A stretch of 14,482 bases of DNA, from assembly GCA_045588185.1 (NCBI GenBank), contig JAZNDR010000014.1:1-14482 (forward strand), read 5' to 3'. The notes beneath the pieces were generated by a model. The model saw nothing but the letters and a program-made list of their open reading frames with translations. It did not search any database and was not told where the DNA came from. A program made the translations under genes and the position numbers. The DNA is from Scatosoma sp045588185 (GTDB taxonomy: Bacteria; Bacillota; Clostridia; Christensenellales; Borkfalkiaceae). Of the stretch, positions 5,790 through 12,531 are shown in pieces. Position 1 is the first letter of the stretch; each line of letters begins with the position of its first letter.

Positions 5790-6710
5790 TTACGGCAATA
5801 CCTTGCCTGTTGCGTGGTATAATCTATACCATTCCTCTCTCGTAAGCTCGATATCCCCCGCCGCGCAAAGCTGACCCATACGCTCGGGCGAGGTTGTGCC
5901 CGTTACCGCTTGTGCAAACGCAGGCGTTCTGAGTATCCAAGCCAGCGCGATTGCCGACGGCGTACAACCGTATTTCTCCGCCAAAGCGGACAGTTCCGCG
6001 TTCAGCTTCGGGAATTTTTCGTCGCCGACGAATACGCCCTCGAAAAATCCGTATTGCAACGGCGACCAAGCCTGCAATGCGATTTTTTCCTGACGGCAAT
6101 AATTCCAAGCGTCGCCCGCTCGCGTAACCGCTTCGTCGTTTTTCATATTCACGGTAAAGCCCGCGTCGATAAGCGGAGTGTGGCACAGTGAAAACTGCAT
6201 TTGGTTCGCTACGATATCCACACCGCTCTCTTCTAAAAGCCGCATTTGCCCTGCGGAAAAGTTACTCACGCCAAAGGCACGAACCTTTCCCTCGCCGTGG
6301 AGCCGTTCGAACGCTTCCGCCACCTCGTCCGCTTCCATTAACGCGTCGGGACGGTGCAATAAAAATATATCCACGTATTCGGTATTTAAGCGTATCAGGC
6401 TGTTTTCCAGCGACGTTACGATATGTTCTTTCGAAAAATCGTACCAAGTCCCAGTTTCGCCCTTTCGTATTCCGCATTTGGTTTGTATAATATAGTCTTT
6501 ACGCGCGAGCCCAAGGTCTTTGACCGCCACGCCGAAAATGCGTTCACAGTCCCCTTTGCCGTAAATATCGGCAAGGTCGAAAGTATTTACGCCCGATTTC
6601 ACCGCTTCCACGATGAGTGCTTCCGTCTGTTGCAGGGGTTTATCCGCTATGCGCATACACCCCATCACGATCCGCGAAGAGCGTATCCCGCGAAGATTGC
6701 AATATCTCAT
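5790..6710 (-). CDS. Aldo/keto reductase, YdhF-like NADP-dependent oxidoreductase
   Basis: 306 residues from the ATG at 6710. The frame stays open to 6761, but the promoter -35 covers 6756-6761 and transcription should start near 6726. The ATG at 6710 with GGGAGA upstream is therefore the start. The family tetrad is visible: Asp45 and Tyr50 (FDLADIYGKG), Lys78 (IIQTKCG) and His119 (DIFLLHRPD). A GVSNFS motif and the C-terminal VTGTTSPERM cofactor-loop segment are also present. The overall pattern resembles E. coli YdhF. Aldo/keto reductases fold as TIM barrels and reduce carbonyls with NAD(P)H, but the substrate cannot be told. The gene has its own consensus promoter and seems monocistronic. 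Confidence 0.9.
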   Translation of the reverse strand: MRYCNLRGIRSSRIVMGCMRIADKPLQQTEALIVEAVKSGVNTFDLADIYGKGDCERIFGVAVKDLGLARKDYIIQTKCGIRKGETGTWYDFSKEHIVTSLENSLIRLNTEYVDIFLLHRPDALMEADEVAEAFERLHGEGKVRAFGVSNFSAGQMRLLEESGVDIVANQMQFSLCHTPLIDAGFTVNMKNDEAVTRAGDAWNYCRQEKIALQAWSPLQYGFFEGVFVGDEKFPKLNAELSALAEKYGCTPSAIALAWILRTPAFAQAVTGTTSPERMGQLCAAGDIELTREEWYRLYHATGKVLP

Positions 6711-6732
6711 ACGCCGTTCTCCCTTTTTATCT

Positions 6733-6761
6733 ATTATACTATAATTTCCTTTTTTTGTCAA
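6733..6761 (-). promoter_or_regulatory. Perfect consensus sigma-A promoter of the aldo/keto reductase gene
   Basis: TTGACA (6761-6756), 17 bp, TATAAT (6738-6733) on the minus strand. Transcription should start near 6726, leaving a leader of about 16 nt that still holds the ribosome site. Confidence 0.92.
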
Positions 6762-6777
6762 TACGTATTTTAAAATT

Positions 6778-7410
6778 TTATTCTTTAAACGCGGAGTAAT
6801 ATTCCTTTCCGCGCTCCACCGCCACTTTCCCTTGCATATAGTCGATAAGCTCGTCTACGAATTTACCCTCGTCCGTCTTTTTCACCGCGACTAAAAACCG
6901 TACTTTTGCGCCGTATTCGGTATTCAGCAACGAATGGGGAAAGGAAGCGAGGTATTTTTGCACGCCGTCGATGCCCGTATAATCGACCTCGATAGCATAT
7001 TCCGCGCACACCTGCAAAACGCGGATATCCGCTTTATCGAGATTTTCCGCCGCTGACGAGGAATATGCGCGCACCAGTCCGCCCGCACCTAACTTGATAC
7101 CGCCGAAATACCGCACGACCGCGACTGCCGTTTCAAACAGCTTTTTGTTTTTGAGCACTTCTAAAATGGGCACGCCTGCCGTGCCCTGCGGTTCGCCGTC
7201 GTCGGAGAAGCGTTGTAAATTCCCCAGCTTATCGGCGATAAACGCATAGCAAACGTGGTTTGCGAGCGTATGCTTTGCCCGCACGCTTGCAATAAACGCG
7301 CGTGCCTCTTCTTCCGTTTTCGCGTGCGCCGAGTAGGCGATAAACCGCGATTTCTCTATTACCTTTTCGCTTTCGCACGGCGCGTATACCGTGCGTACCG
7401 ATTTTTCCAT
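6778..7410 (-). CDS. YigZ/YvyE (IMPACT, UPF0029) family protein
   Basis: 210 residues from the ATG at 7410. A GTG six bases further upstream is in frame but lies inside the GGGG ribosome site, so it was not used. The family signature is visible: HVCYAFI (52-58), SDDGEPQGTAG (69-79) and VRYFGGIKLGAGGL (99-112). A second ferredoxin-like domain follows (about 135-210). The family is widespread in bacteria and related to eukaryotic IMPACT/Yih1, which touch translational control through Gcn1. The bacterial role is not established. The gene lies downstream of tyrS on the same strand, separated by a terminator at 7433-7459. I see no good promoter in the 52-bp gap, so read-through from tyrS is likely. 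Confidence 0.9.
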   Translation of the reverse strand: MEKSVRTVYAPCESEKVIEKSRFIAYSAHAKTEEEARAFIASVRAKHTLANHVCYAFIADKLGNLQRFSDDGEPQGTAGVPILEVLKNKKLFETAVAVVRYFGGIKLGAGGLVRAYSSSAAENLDKADIRVLQVCAEYAIEVDYTGIDGVQKYLASFPHSLLNTEYGAKVRFLVAVKKTDEGKFVDELIDYMQGKVAVERGKEYYSAFKE

Positions 7411-7432
7411 AAACACCCCGTTTTGGATTTAT

Positions 7433-7459
7433 AAAAGGACGGTTTATCCCCGTCCTTTT
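7433..7459 (-). terminator. Intrinsic terminator after tyrS
   Basis: A 10-bp perfect stem, AAAAGGACGG (7433-7442) with CCGTCCTTTT (7450-7459), has a 7-nt loop. On the minus strand the stem ends in TTTT. It lies 4 bp after the tyrS stop. Confidence 0.75.
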
Positions 7460-7462
7460 GCA

Positions 7463-8656
7463 TTACTTCACTATTATTTTTATGTGCACTTTCTTGCCTT
7501 TGTGTAATACGAATTCCGAAGCAGGTACGGGCATATTTACGTCCGTTACTTTCGTTTCGTCCACCGAAACGCCGCCCTGCTCGATAAGTCTGCGCGCTTC
7601 GCCTTTCGACTTGGCAATGCCCGCCGCAACCATCGCGTCCACTACCGTCTGCGCACCCTCGACCTCTTTCGTCAGCAGCTCCGCGCTTCCCCCGCCGAAC
7701 GCCGCTTGCGCTTGACCTTGCGCAATATTCGCTTTCTCCTCGCCGTGTACCTCTTTCGTCAGCTCGTACGCAAGGACTTCTTTTGCCTTGTTCATACGCT
7801 CGTCCTTGAACGCGCAAAGCGCCTCGATTTTATCCACGGGCAGGAAAGTAAGCAGTTTCATACATCTTTCTACGTCCCCGTCGTCGATATTTCTCCAATA
7901 CTGATAGAATTCATACGGCGTCGTCTTGTTCTCGTCCAGCCATACCGCGCCCTTCGCCGTCTTGCCCATCTTCTTCCCGTCGGAAGTCGTAAGCAGCGTA
8001 AAGGTCATTGCGTACGCGGGCTTTTGCTCTTTCACACGAATCAAATTCGCGCCCGCCAAAATGTTGCTCCACTGGTCGTCGCCGCCAAGTTCTAACTGAC
8101 AGCCGAACTTTCTGTACAGTACCAAGAAATCGTACGCCTGCATTAACATATAGTTAAATTCAAGGAAGGAAAGACCGCGCTCTAAACGCTGTTTAAAGCA
8201 TTCTGCGGTAAGCATTCTATTGACCGAGAAATGCGTACCGATTTCGCGCAGGAAATCAATGTAATTGAGATCCAAAAGCCAGTCGCCGTTGTCCACGATA
8301 ACCGCCGCATTCTCGCCCTCGAAGCTGACGAAACGGGACATTTGCTTTTTAAAGCATTCGACGTTATGACGGATCGTTTCTTTCGTCATCATCGAACGCA
8401 TATCCGTTCTGCCCGATGGGTCGCCGACCATCGCCGTGCCCCCGCCGATAAGGATAATGGGCTTGTGTCCCGCCTGTTGCATATGGTGCATGGCGATAAG
8501 CTGCATAAAATGCCCTACGTGCAGGGAATCCGCCGTGGGGTCGAAACCGATATAAAAGGGCACGCTTTCCTTACCGAGCTTTTCATAGAGCTCTTCCTCG
8601 TAAACGGTTTGTTTAATAAACCCTCTCGCCCTTAATTCGTCCATTACGTTTGCCAT
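7463..8656 (-). CDS. tyrS: Tyrosyl-tRNA synthetase
   Basis: 397 residues. This is a class I synthetase that charges tRNA-Tyr with tyrosine using ATP. The HIGH-type motif is HVGH (46-49). Tyr-binding elements include YIGFDPTADSLH (35-46) and FLEFNYMLMQAYDF (164-177), with GGDDQWSN at 191-198. The KMSKS-equivalent is KMGKT (229-233), normal for bacterial TyrRS. The C-terminal part carries an S4-like RNA-binding domain (about 335-397, SKGEARRLIEQGGVSVDE). The length is slightly shorter than Bacillus TyrS. The start has GGAGG (8664-8668) 7 nt upstream. Expression appears to be controlled by an upstream leader peptide and attenuator (8678-8853) in place of the tyrosine T-box common in Firmicutes. 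No T-box core (AGGGTGGNACCGCG) is visible in the leader. Confidence 0.97.
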   Translation of the reverse strand: MANVMDELRARGFIKQTVYEEELYEKLGKESVPFYIGFDPTADSLHVGHFMQLIAMHHMQQAGHKPIILIGGGTAMVGDPSGRTDMRSMMTKETIRHNVECFKKQMSRFVSFEGENAAVIVDNGDWLLDLNYIDFLREIGTHFSVNRMLTAECFKQRLERGLSFLEFNYMLMQAYDFLVLYRKFGCQLELGGDDQWSNILAGANLIRVKEQKPAYAMTFTLLTTSDGKKMGKTAKGAVWLDENKTTPYEFYQYWRNIDDGDVERCMKLLTFLPVDKIEALCAFKDERMNKAKEVLAYELTKEVHGEEKANIAQGQAQAAFGGGSAELLTKEVEGAQTVVDAMVAAGIAKSKGEARRLIEQGGVSVDETKVTDVNMPVPASEFVLHKGKKVHIKIIVK

Positions 8657-8677
8657 AATTTTACCTCCGTATAAATC

Positions 8678-8708
8678 AAAAAACGGCTTGCGCGCGCAGA
8701 CCGTTTTT
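8678..8708 (-). terminator. Attenuator: intrinsic terminator in the tyrS leader
   Basis: On the minus strand AAAAACGG (8708-8701) pairs with CCGTTTTT (8686-8679). The stem continues through a U-G pair, a mismatch and three further pairs (8698-8696 with 8691-8689), closing a GCGC loop. A run of six U ends at 8678. It lies between the leader peptide and the tyrS ribosome site, so it would stop transcription before tyrS unless prevented. Confidence 0.85.
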
Positions 8709-8737
8709 AAGCTTCAAGCTATGCAGTTCTCCGCGCG
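8693..8737 (-). promoter_or_regulatory. Predicted antiterminator pairing in the tyrS leader
   Basis: CGCGCGGA (8737-8730), immediately after the leader-peptide stop, can pair with UCUGCGCG (8700-8693) over 8 bp including one G-U pair. The second segment is the inner 5' arm of the terminator, so the two structures exclude each other. A ribosome waiting at the tyrosine codons leaves 8737-8730 free. A ribosome at the stop codon (8740-8738) covers it. Folding was done by eye. Confidence 0.65.
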
Positions 8738-8815
8738 TTAAATTCCCGTACAGCCTTGGTAGACGTACGCGTAACTATAATAATAACGCCCGTTTTCAAC
8801 AAATAACCGCTTCAT
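8738..8815 (-). CDS. Tyrosine-rich leader peptide of tyrS (25 aa)
   Basis: The ATG at 8815-8813 opens a 25-codon frame ending TAA at 8740-8738. Residues 11-19 are YYYSYAYVY: six tyrosines in nine residues, coded by three TAT and three TAC. The frame begins MKRLFVENGR and ends QGCTGI. It lies downstream of a strong promoter and upstream of a terminator in the leader of the tyrosyl-tRNA synthetase gene, which makes a chance origin very unlikely. Expected role: a sensor of charged tRNA-Tyr. The ribosome slows at the Tyr codons when Tyr-tRNA is scarce, which lets transcription continue into tyrS. No Shine-Dalgarno site is present. The predicted transcription start is only about 3 nt before the ATG, so initiation may be leaderless. 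The peptide itself probably has no other function. Confidence 0.85.
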   Translation of the reverse strand: MKRLFVENGRYYYSYAYVYQGCTGI

Positions 8816-8824
8816 AGTATTTTC

Positions 8825-8853
8825 AGTTTACAACTTTTTCTTTGTCTTGTCAA
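8825..8853 (-). promoter_or_regulatory. Promoter of the tyrS transcription unit
   Basis: TTGACA (8853-8848), exactly 17 bp, TAAACT (8830-8825) on the minus strand. The expected +1 is near A8818. It gives a leader of about 160 nt before the tyrS start codon. Confidence 0.85.
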
Positions 8854-8890
8854 GCGTTTTAGCCGTTTTTTATTTGTCTTCTTCAAAAAC

Positions 8891-8920
8891 TTGACTACCG
8901 CACGCCTGTTTTGTTACAAT
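8891..8920 (+). promoter_or_regulatory. Promoter of the WYL-regulator gene
   Basis: TTGACT (8891-8896), 18 bp, TACAAT (8915-8920). Transcription would start near 8927, about 25 nt before the ATG. The -35 boxes of this and the divergent tyrS promoter are 37 bp apart. Confidence 0.75.
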
Positions 8921-8951
8921 ATTATTATACTTACTTATCGCGAGGTCGTTT

Positions 8952-9866
8952 ATGAAATTCGCCATACTCGTAGAAATGCTGTTCGAGCTCCTGCATAAGC
9001 GCAAGCTCACAGCCGCTTACTTTTCAGAAAAATTCCACCTCTCCCCGCGCACGGTGTACCGCTATATTGACGAGCTCGCCACGGCGATTCCCGTACAGAT
9101 AAAGCGTGGGCGCAACGGCGGAATACAGCTTTCCGACCATTACAAGCTCCCGAAAAATTTTATGACGAAAGAGGAATACAATGCGGCGCTCGAAGCCATT
9201 GAACGGATATACCAAGCCGACCCGAGCGAGCGGTTTTTAAATGCAAGACGGAAGCTTTCCGCACAAATCAAAAAGGAACGGTTCGATTTTAAGCATATCT
9301 TTGAAACGGGTGCGTTTATCGCCGACGGCGGGGGCTGGGGCTTCGATAATATGTACCACGAAAAAATCCGACTCTTCGAAAGCTGTATCAAAAACCGCGT
9401 AGTTTTGGAAATCGCCTGCCAAGGTCAGCTCCGCAAAGTCGAATCACATTTGCTCCTTTTATATAAAAACGTTTGGTATCTTTACGCGTTTTGCCATACC
9501 GAACGGGACTTCCGCTTGTTCCCGCTTGCGGAAATTCCTTTCGCCGTGGCAACGCAAACGACCTTCCACCGCCGACCGTTTACCCGCGAAGATATCCCGC
9601 TCCCCCTTTCCGTTTCGGAAGCACAGACCGTAGCGGTAAAATTAACGCTTTCGGACGCCGTACATAAACAGGTCCGCCCCAAGCTGACGGGCGCACGGTT
9701 TTCCTTAGAGAACGGGAAACGGTACGCCGAGCTTTCTTTCCTCAACGACGAAACGCTCGTGGGAAACATTTTAGCCTTGGGCGAGGGCGTGGAAGTCGTC
9801 GAGCCGGCATTTTTACGCGATAAGGTAAAAGCGACCGCCGAAGCAATCGCCAAACAATATCTATAA
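8952..9866 (+). CDS. HTH-WYL transcriptional regulator (YafY-like)
   Basis: 304 residues. The N-terminal helix-turn-helix (about 1-60) includes KLTAAYFSEKFHLSPRTVYR and the wing GRNGGIQL. A middle linker is followed by a WYL domain with WYLYAF at 175-180 and the FRLFPLAEI segment just after. The C-terminal extension (about 215-304) is typical of the family. WYL regulators sense small ligands or nucleic-acid signals and act as repressors or activators in metabolism, DNA damage or defence. The target cannot be told here. The start has GAGG (8942-8945) 6 nt upstream. Its stop is separated by a single base from the stop of the convergent yunB. It is divergent from tyrS, but nothing links the two functionally. 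Confidence 0.88.
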   Translation: MKFAILVEMLFELLHKRKLTAAYFSEKFHLSPRTVYRYIDELATAIPVQIKRGRNGGIQLSDHYKLPKNFMTKEEYNAALEAIERIYQADPSERFLNARRKLSAQIKKERFDFKHIFETGAFIADGGGWGFDNMYHEKIRLFESCIKNRVVLEIACQGQLRKVESHLLLLYKNVWYLYAFCHTERDFRLFPLAEIPFAVATQTTFHRRPFTREDIPLPLSVSEAQTVAVKLTLSDAVHKQVRPKLTGARFSLENGKRYAELSFLNDETLVGNILALGEGVEVVEPAFLRDKVKATAEAIAKQYL

Positions 9867-9867
9867 G

Positions 9868-10572
9868 CTACGCCGATAAATTCGGCTTATTTCCGAAAAT
9901 GTCCGATTGAAGATACGCGTCGGGAATATCCCCCACGATAACCGATTCTCCAACGAGGATTTCCGTTAAAACGGCGAAATTTTCCGTGCGCGAGGGCATA
10001 ACAATACTGATATCCGCGATAATATTTAAGTAAATGGAATGTTTCGTTTGATTGATCCCCACGCTCTCGAAAGTGGAGGAAAAATCGCACGAAACACTGC
10101 TGACGGGTATAATTCGGAAATGGATACTCGGTCCTAAACCGGCAAACGCTTCTATCCCCGTCAGTGCGCCGAGCGGTACGGGGATTCCGTTCAAGCTCAA
10201 ATTCTTTAAGTTAGACTGTGAAATGGAAGCGGTATCCCGCGCAATTTTATTGATTTTCAAGGGGTTTGCCGCCACTGCCACGATATTCCCGTCGTTATCG
10301 CGCGTAATGGTAACGAGGTCCTCGTAGCGCATTTCGTCCGACAACGTATAATACACCGCGTCGTTGACCGCGACCGTCGTACTCGCCCGCATCGTTGCCT
10401 CGCTGATAGAAATAAGCACCCGCGTAACGTTCCGTTGGAAATAGATAAACAGGAGCGCGGCAACCGCCAAAACACTGATAAGTATAATCCAAAACCGCCG
10501 TCTTACACGGCGTCTTTTTTGTTTTCCGCCCCGCGGATAGGCAGACAACGCGTATTCGTTAAATCTGTTCAT
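9868..10572 (-). CDS. yunB: Sporulation protein YunB
   Basis: 234 residues. A basic N-terminus (KQKRRRVRRR) is followed by one membrane segment at about residues 27-45 and then an outer domain. Family hallmarks are present: NDAVYYTLSDEM, DLVTITRDNDGNIVAVAANP with KINKIARD, GIPVPLGALTG, GLGPSIHFRIIPV, FESVGINQTKHSIYL and VGESVIVGDIPDAYL. In B. subtilis yunB is transcribed by sigma-E in the mother cell and is needed for efficient sporulation. Its biochemical role is unknown. The start codon overlaps the murG stop (ATGA, 10569-10572), so the two are translationally coupled. A short hairpin GCCGA/TCGGC (9872-9886) within the last codons may help termination. Confidence 0.9.
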   Translation of the reverse strand: MNRFNEYALSAYPRGGKQKRRRVRRRFWIILISVLAVAALLFIYFQRNVTRVLISISEATMRASTTVAVNDAVYYTLSDEMRYEDLVTITRDNDGNIVAVAANPLKINKIARDTASISQSNLKNLSLNGIPVPLGALTGIEAFAGLGPSIHFRIIPVSSVSCDFSSTFESVGINQTKHSIYLNIIADISIVMPSRTENFAVLTEILVGESVIVGDIPDAYLQSDIFGNKPNLSA

Positions 10573-11618
10573 TTCAACGCCCGCCTTATCTCCCGCAAAA
10601 TGCGCTCGTTCCCCGCACGGTAATCCGCCTCGGCAAGCCGTGCCTTCAATTTCTCGTCATAGAGCGCATTTTCTATTTCTTGGGGCAGGCGGTCAAGCTC
10701 CGATTGTCTTAAAACACGGCACAAACCGCGTTTTTTGAAGTACTCGGCATTTTCCGTTTGGTCGCCTCGTGTCTGTCCCTCCAAGGGTACGAGGATAGCA
10801 GGTTTTTTCAACGCCAACAGCTCGAATACCGTACCTGCGCCCGCACGGCAAACGACAAGGTCGGCGCACGCGTACGCCCCACCCATGTCTGCAACGAATT
10901 CCACTTGGCGGTAATTTTTGATATTGCTTTTCACCGCGTTTCCTTTCCCGCATACATGGATCACCGTATATTTTTCGGTCAGCGTTTTCAAGTGCTTTCG
11001 CACCGCCTCGTTAATGGCTTTACTGCCGCTCCCCCCGCCGAACACAAGTACCACCGTTTCGTCGAATCCTATCCCCGCTTTTATCCGCGCTTCCGCGCGC
11101 GAAGCGTTTAAAACGGAGCGTTTCATCGGCGCGCCGCTATATACACCCCGTTTTATCCTGTTCGCCGTTTCGGGAAAGGAAGTGAACACGCATTTGCAAT
11201 ACCTTGCCGAGAGCTTATTCGCAAGCCCTGCGGAAAAGTCGCTTTCGTGCGCAAAGCAGGGGATTTTCAGTTGTCTTGCCGCCACCACGACGGGCAACGC
11301 CACGAACCCGCCCTTGGAAAACACTGCGTCGGGTCGAAATTCCTTTAAGCCTTTTTTCGCTTGGCGCACCGATTTTAAGAACCGCAAGGGAATTTTAATA
11401 TTGCGCTTAAACGCGGAAAAACCGCCCCCGCGCACAAGCTTGGGGCAGTCGATAGTGTGATAAGGTATCTTCCACGGCGCGACGATTTCCTTTTCAATGC
11501 CGTTCGTACCCATATAAAAAATTTCCGTATCTCCCTCGGATAAAAGCTGTTCCATGAGCGCGATATTCGGCACGACGTGCCCTGCGCTCCCTCCGCCCGT
11601 AAAAAGAATTTTTTTCAT
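10569..11618 (-). CDS. murG: MurG-type UDP-GlcNAc: undecaprenyl-PP-MurNAc-pentapeptide GlcNAc transferase
   Basis: 349 residues from the ATG at 11618. A GTG six codons upstream is in frame, but GGGG at 11624-11627 is well placed as ribosome site for the ATG. Family motifs: the N-terminal glycine loop GGGSAGHVVPN (8-18), SKGGFVALPVV (101-111), HESDFSAGLANK (124-135), GGGSGSKAINE (194-204) and CRAGAGTVFELLALKKPAIL (257-276), followed by QTRGDQTENA. The enzyme makes lipid II at the inner face of the membrane by adding GlcNAc to lipid I. The HESD and RGDQ variants match the clostridial branch of MurG more than the Bacillus one. The gene is not in a division-cell-wall cluster. It sits downstream of spoVAE and overlaps yunB, so a role in spore cortex or germ-cell-wall precursor supply is plausible but not shown. 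Confidence 0.92.
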   Translation of the reverse strand: MKKILFTGGGSAGHVVPNIALMEQLLSEGDTEIFYMGTNGIEKEIVAPWKIPYHTIDCPKLVRGGGFSAFKRNIKIPLRFLKSVRQAKKGLKEFRPDAVFSKGGFVALPVVVAARQLKIPCFAHESDFSAGLANKLSARYCKCVFTSFPETANRIKRGVYSGAPMKRSVLNASRAEARIKAGIGFDETVVLVFGGGSGSKAINEAVRKHLKTLTEKYTVIHVCGKGNAVKSNIKNYRQVEFVADMGGAYACADLVVCRAGAGTVFELLALKKPAILVPLEGQTRGDQTENAEYFKKRGLCRVLRQSELDRLPQEIENALYDEKLKARLAEADYRAGNERILREIRRALK

Positions 11619-11656
11619 ATCCGCCACCCCGTTCACCGTTATTTTCTTCCACTATT

Positions 11657-11685
11657 ATTATAGACGGGGAGTTCGGCGGATATTC
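11657..11685 (-). promoter_or_regulatory. Candidate sigma-E-like promoter of murG-yunB
   Basis: On the minus strand GAATATC (11685-11679) is followed after 14 bp by TCTATAAT (11664-11657). The first fits 6 of 7 positions of the sigma-E -35 (kmATATT), and the second partly resembles the -10 (CATACAAT). It lies in the 70-bp gap between spoVAE and murG. TATAAT could also be read as a sigma-A -10 without a good -35. Confidence 0.4.
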
Positions 11686-11688
11686 TTT

Positions 11689-12072
11689 TCAATTCTTTTT
11701 CGTGCGCGATTTAAAGAGCATTGCCATTAAAAACGAGAATATAACGGCAGCGGAAACACCTGCGCTTGCCGCGGACAGCGCACCCGTGAACGCGCCGAAA
11801 AGTCCCTTTTGAGCCCCTTTGATTGCACCGTTTGCAAGCAGATACCCAAATCCCGAAATGGGTACGGTCGCTCCCGCGCCCGCGAAATCAACAAGGTATT
11901 GATATAATCCCAAACCCTGCAACACCACGCCCGCAAGCATAAAGGTTACGAGGATTTTTCCCGCCGTCAAATCGGTGAAATTGATAACGATTTGCGCGAG
12001 CATACAAATCGTTCCGCCCACGGCGAACGCCTTAACAAAACCCCAGAAAATTTCTAAATATTGCTCAAACAT
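11689..12072 (-). CDS. spoVAE: Stage V sporulation protein AE (SpoVAE)
   Basis: 127 residues from the ATG at 12072, with GGGGGAGAAAG directly upstream. An in-frame start 27 bp earlier has no ribosome site. The protein is a small hydrophobic membrane protein with segments around 7-32, 38-62 and 100-122, and the highly conserved DFAGAGATVPISGFGYLLANG between the second and third. SpoVA proteins form the inner-membrane channel of the spore that takes up Ca-dipicolinate during sporulation and releases it in germination. The usual operon order spoVAC-spoVAD-spoVAE is kept only in part: the upstream spoVAD is broken and spoVAC is absent from the window. Confidence 0.92.
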   Translation of the reverse strand: MFEQYLEIFWGFVKAFAVGGTICMLAQIVINFTDLTAGKILVTFMLAGVVLQGLGLYQYLVDFAGAGATVPISGFGYLLANGAIKGAQKGLFGAFTGALSAASAGVSAAVIFSFLMAMLFKSRTKKN

Positions 12073-12132
12073 TCTTTCTCCCCCTAAAACGTAGCACAAC
12101 GAAGTATTGCGACGTATATATGCGTTTTATCT

Positions 12133-12531
12133 TTATATATTTTCTATCGCAACAGCGTGTGAAATACACGGTATACTCTCTCCCTGTCCGCTCGAAACAG
12201 TGGATAAAAGCGCGCCCGTCGCGATAAACAATACGCGTTTGAGCTTACCTTTTTTCAGCTTATCCAAAATATACGAGCCGAACACGACGGCGGAACACCC
12301 CGCTCCGCTTCCCCCTTGAAATTCATCTTCAATCACGTTGTATACAATTTCCCCGCAATCGACGTGATTTTTTTGAATATCGACTCCCTTTTCCCAAGTG
12401 AGATCTTTCAATATTCGGCTTCCGAGCGCGCCGAGGTCGCCCGTTACAATCAAGTCGTAATAATCGGCACTCCTTTCCGTGTCGCGCAGGTGCTGCAACA
12501 AGGTCGATTGCGCGCTCGGGCTCATTAGCCC
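12133..12531 (-). pseudogene. spoVAD: spoVAD, 3' remnant (N-terminal half missing)
   Basis: About 133 codons align with the C-terminal part of SpoVAD: GLMSPSAQSTLLQHLRD, DYYDLIVTGDLGALGS, DCGEIVYNVIEDEFQGGSGA, AVVFGSYILDKLKKGKLKRV, LFIATGALLS and GESIPCISHAV. Bacillus SpoVAD is 338 residues, so roughly 200 N-terminal residues are missing. Homology stops upstream near 12531, where the sequence turns AT-rich and unrelated. SpoVAD is a thiolase-fold protein that binds dipicolinic acid. The remnant keeps an open frame to a TTG at 12573, but that extension is not SpoVAD-like. It may be a pseudogene, one side of an inserted element, or an assembly join. Confidence 0.85.

Noticed and set aside
8657..8830. 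T-box riboswitch for tyrS
   Set aside because: Expected for a Firmicute synthetase gene, but no AGGGTGGNACCGCG-like core or typical Stem I is visible. The leader instead contains a translated-looking frame with clustered Tyr codons.
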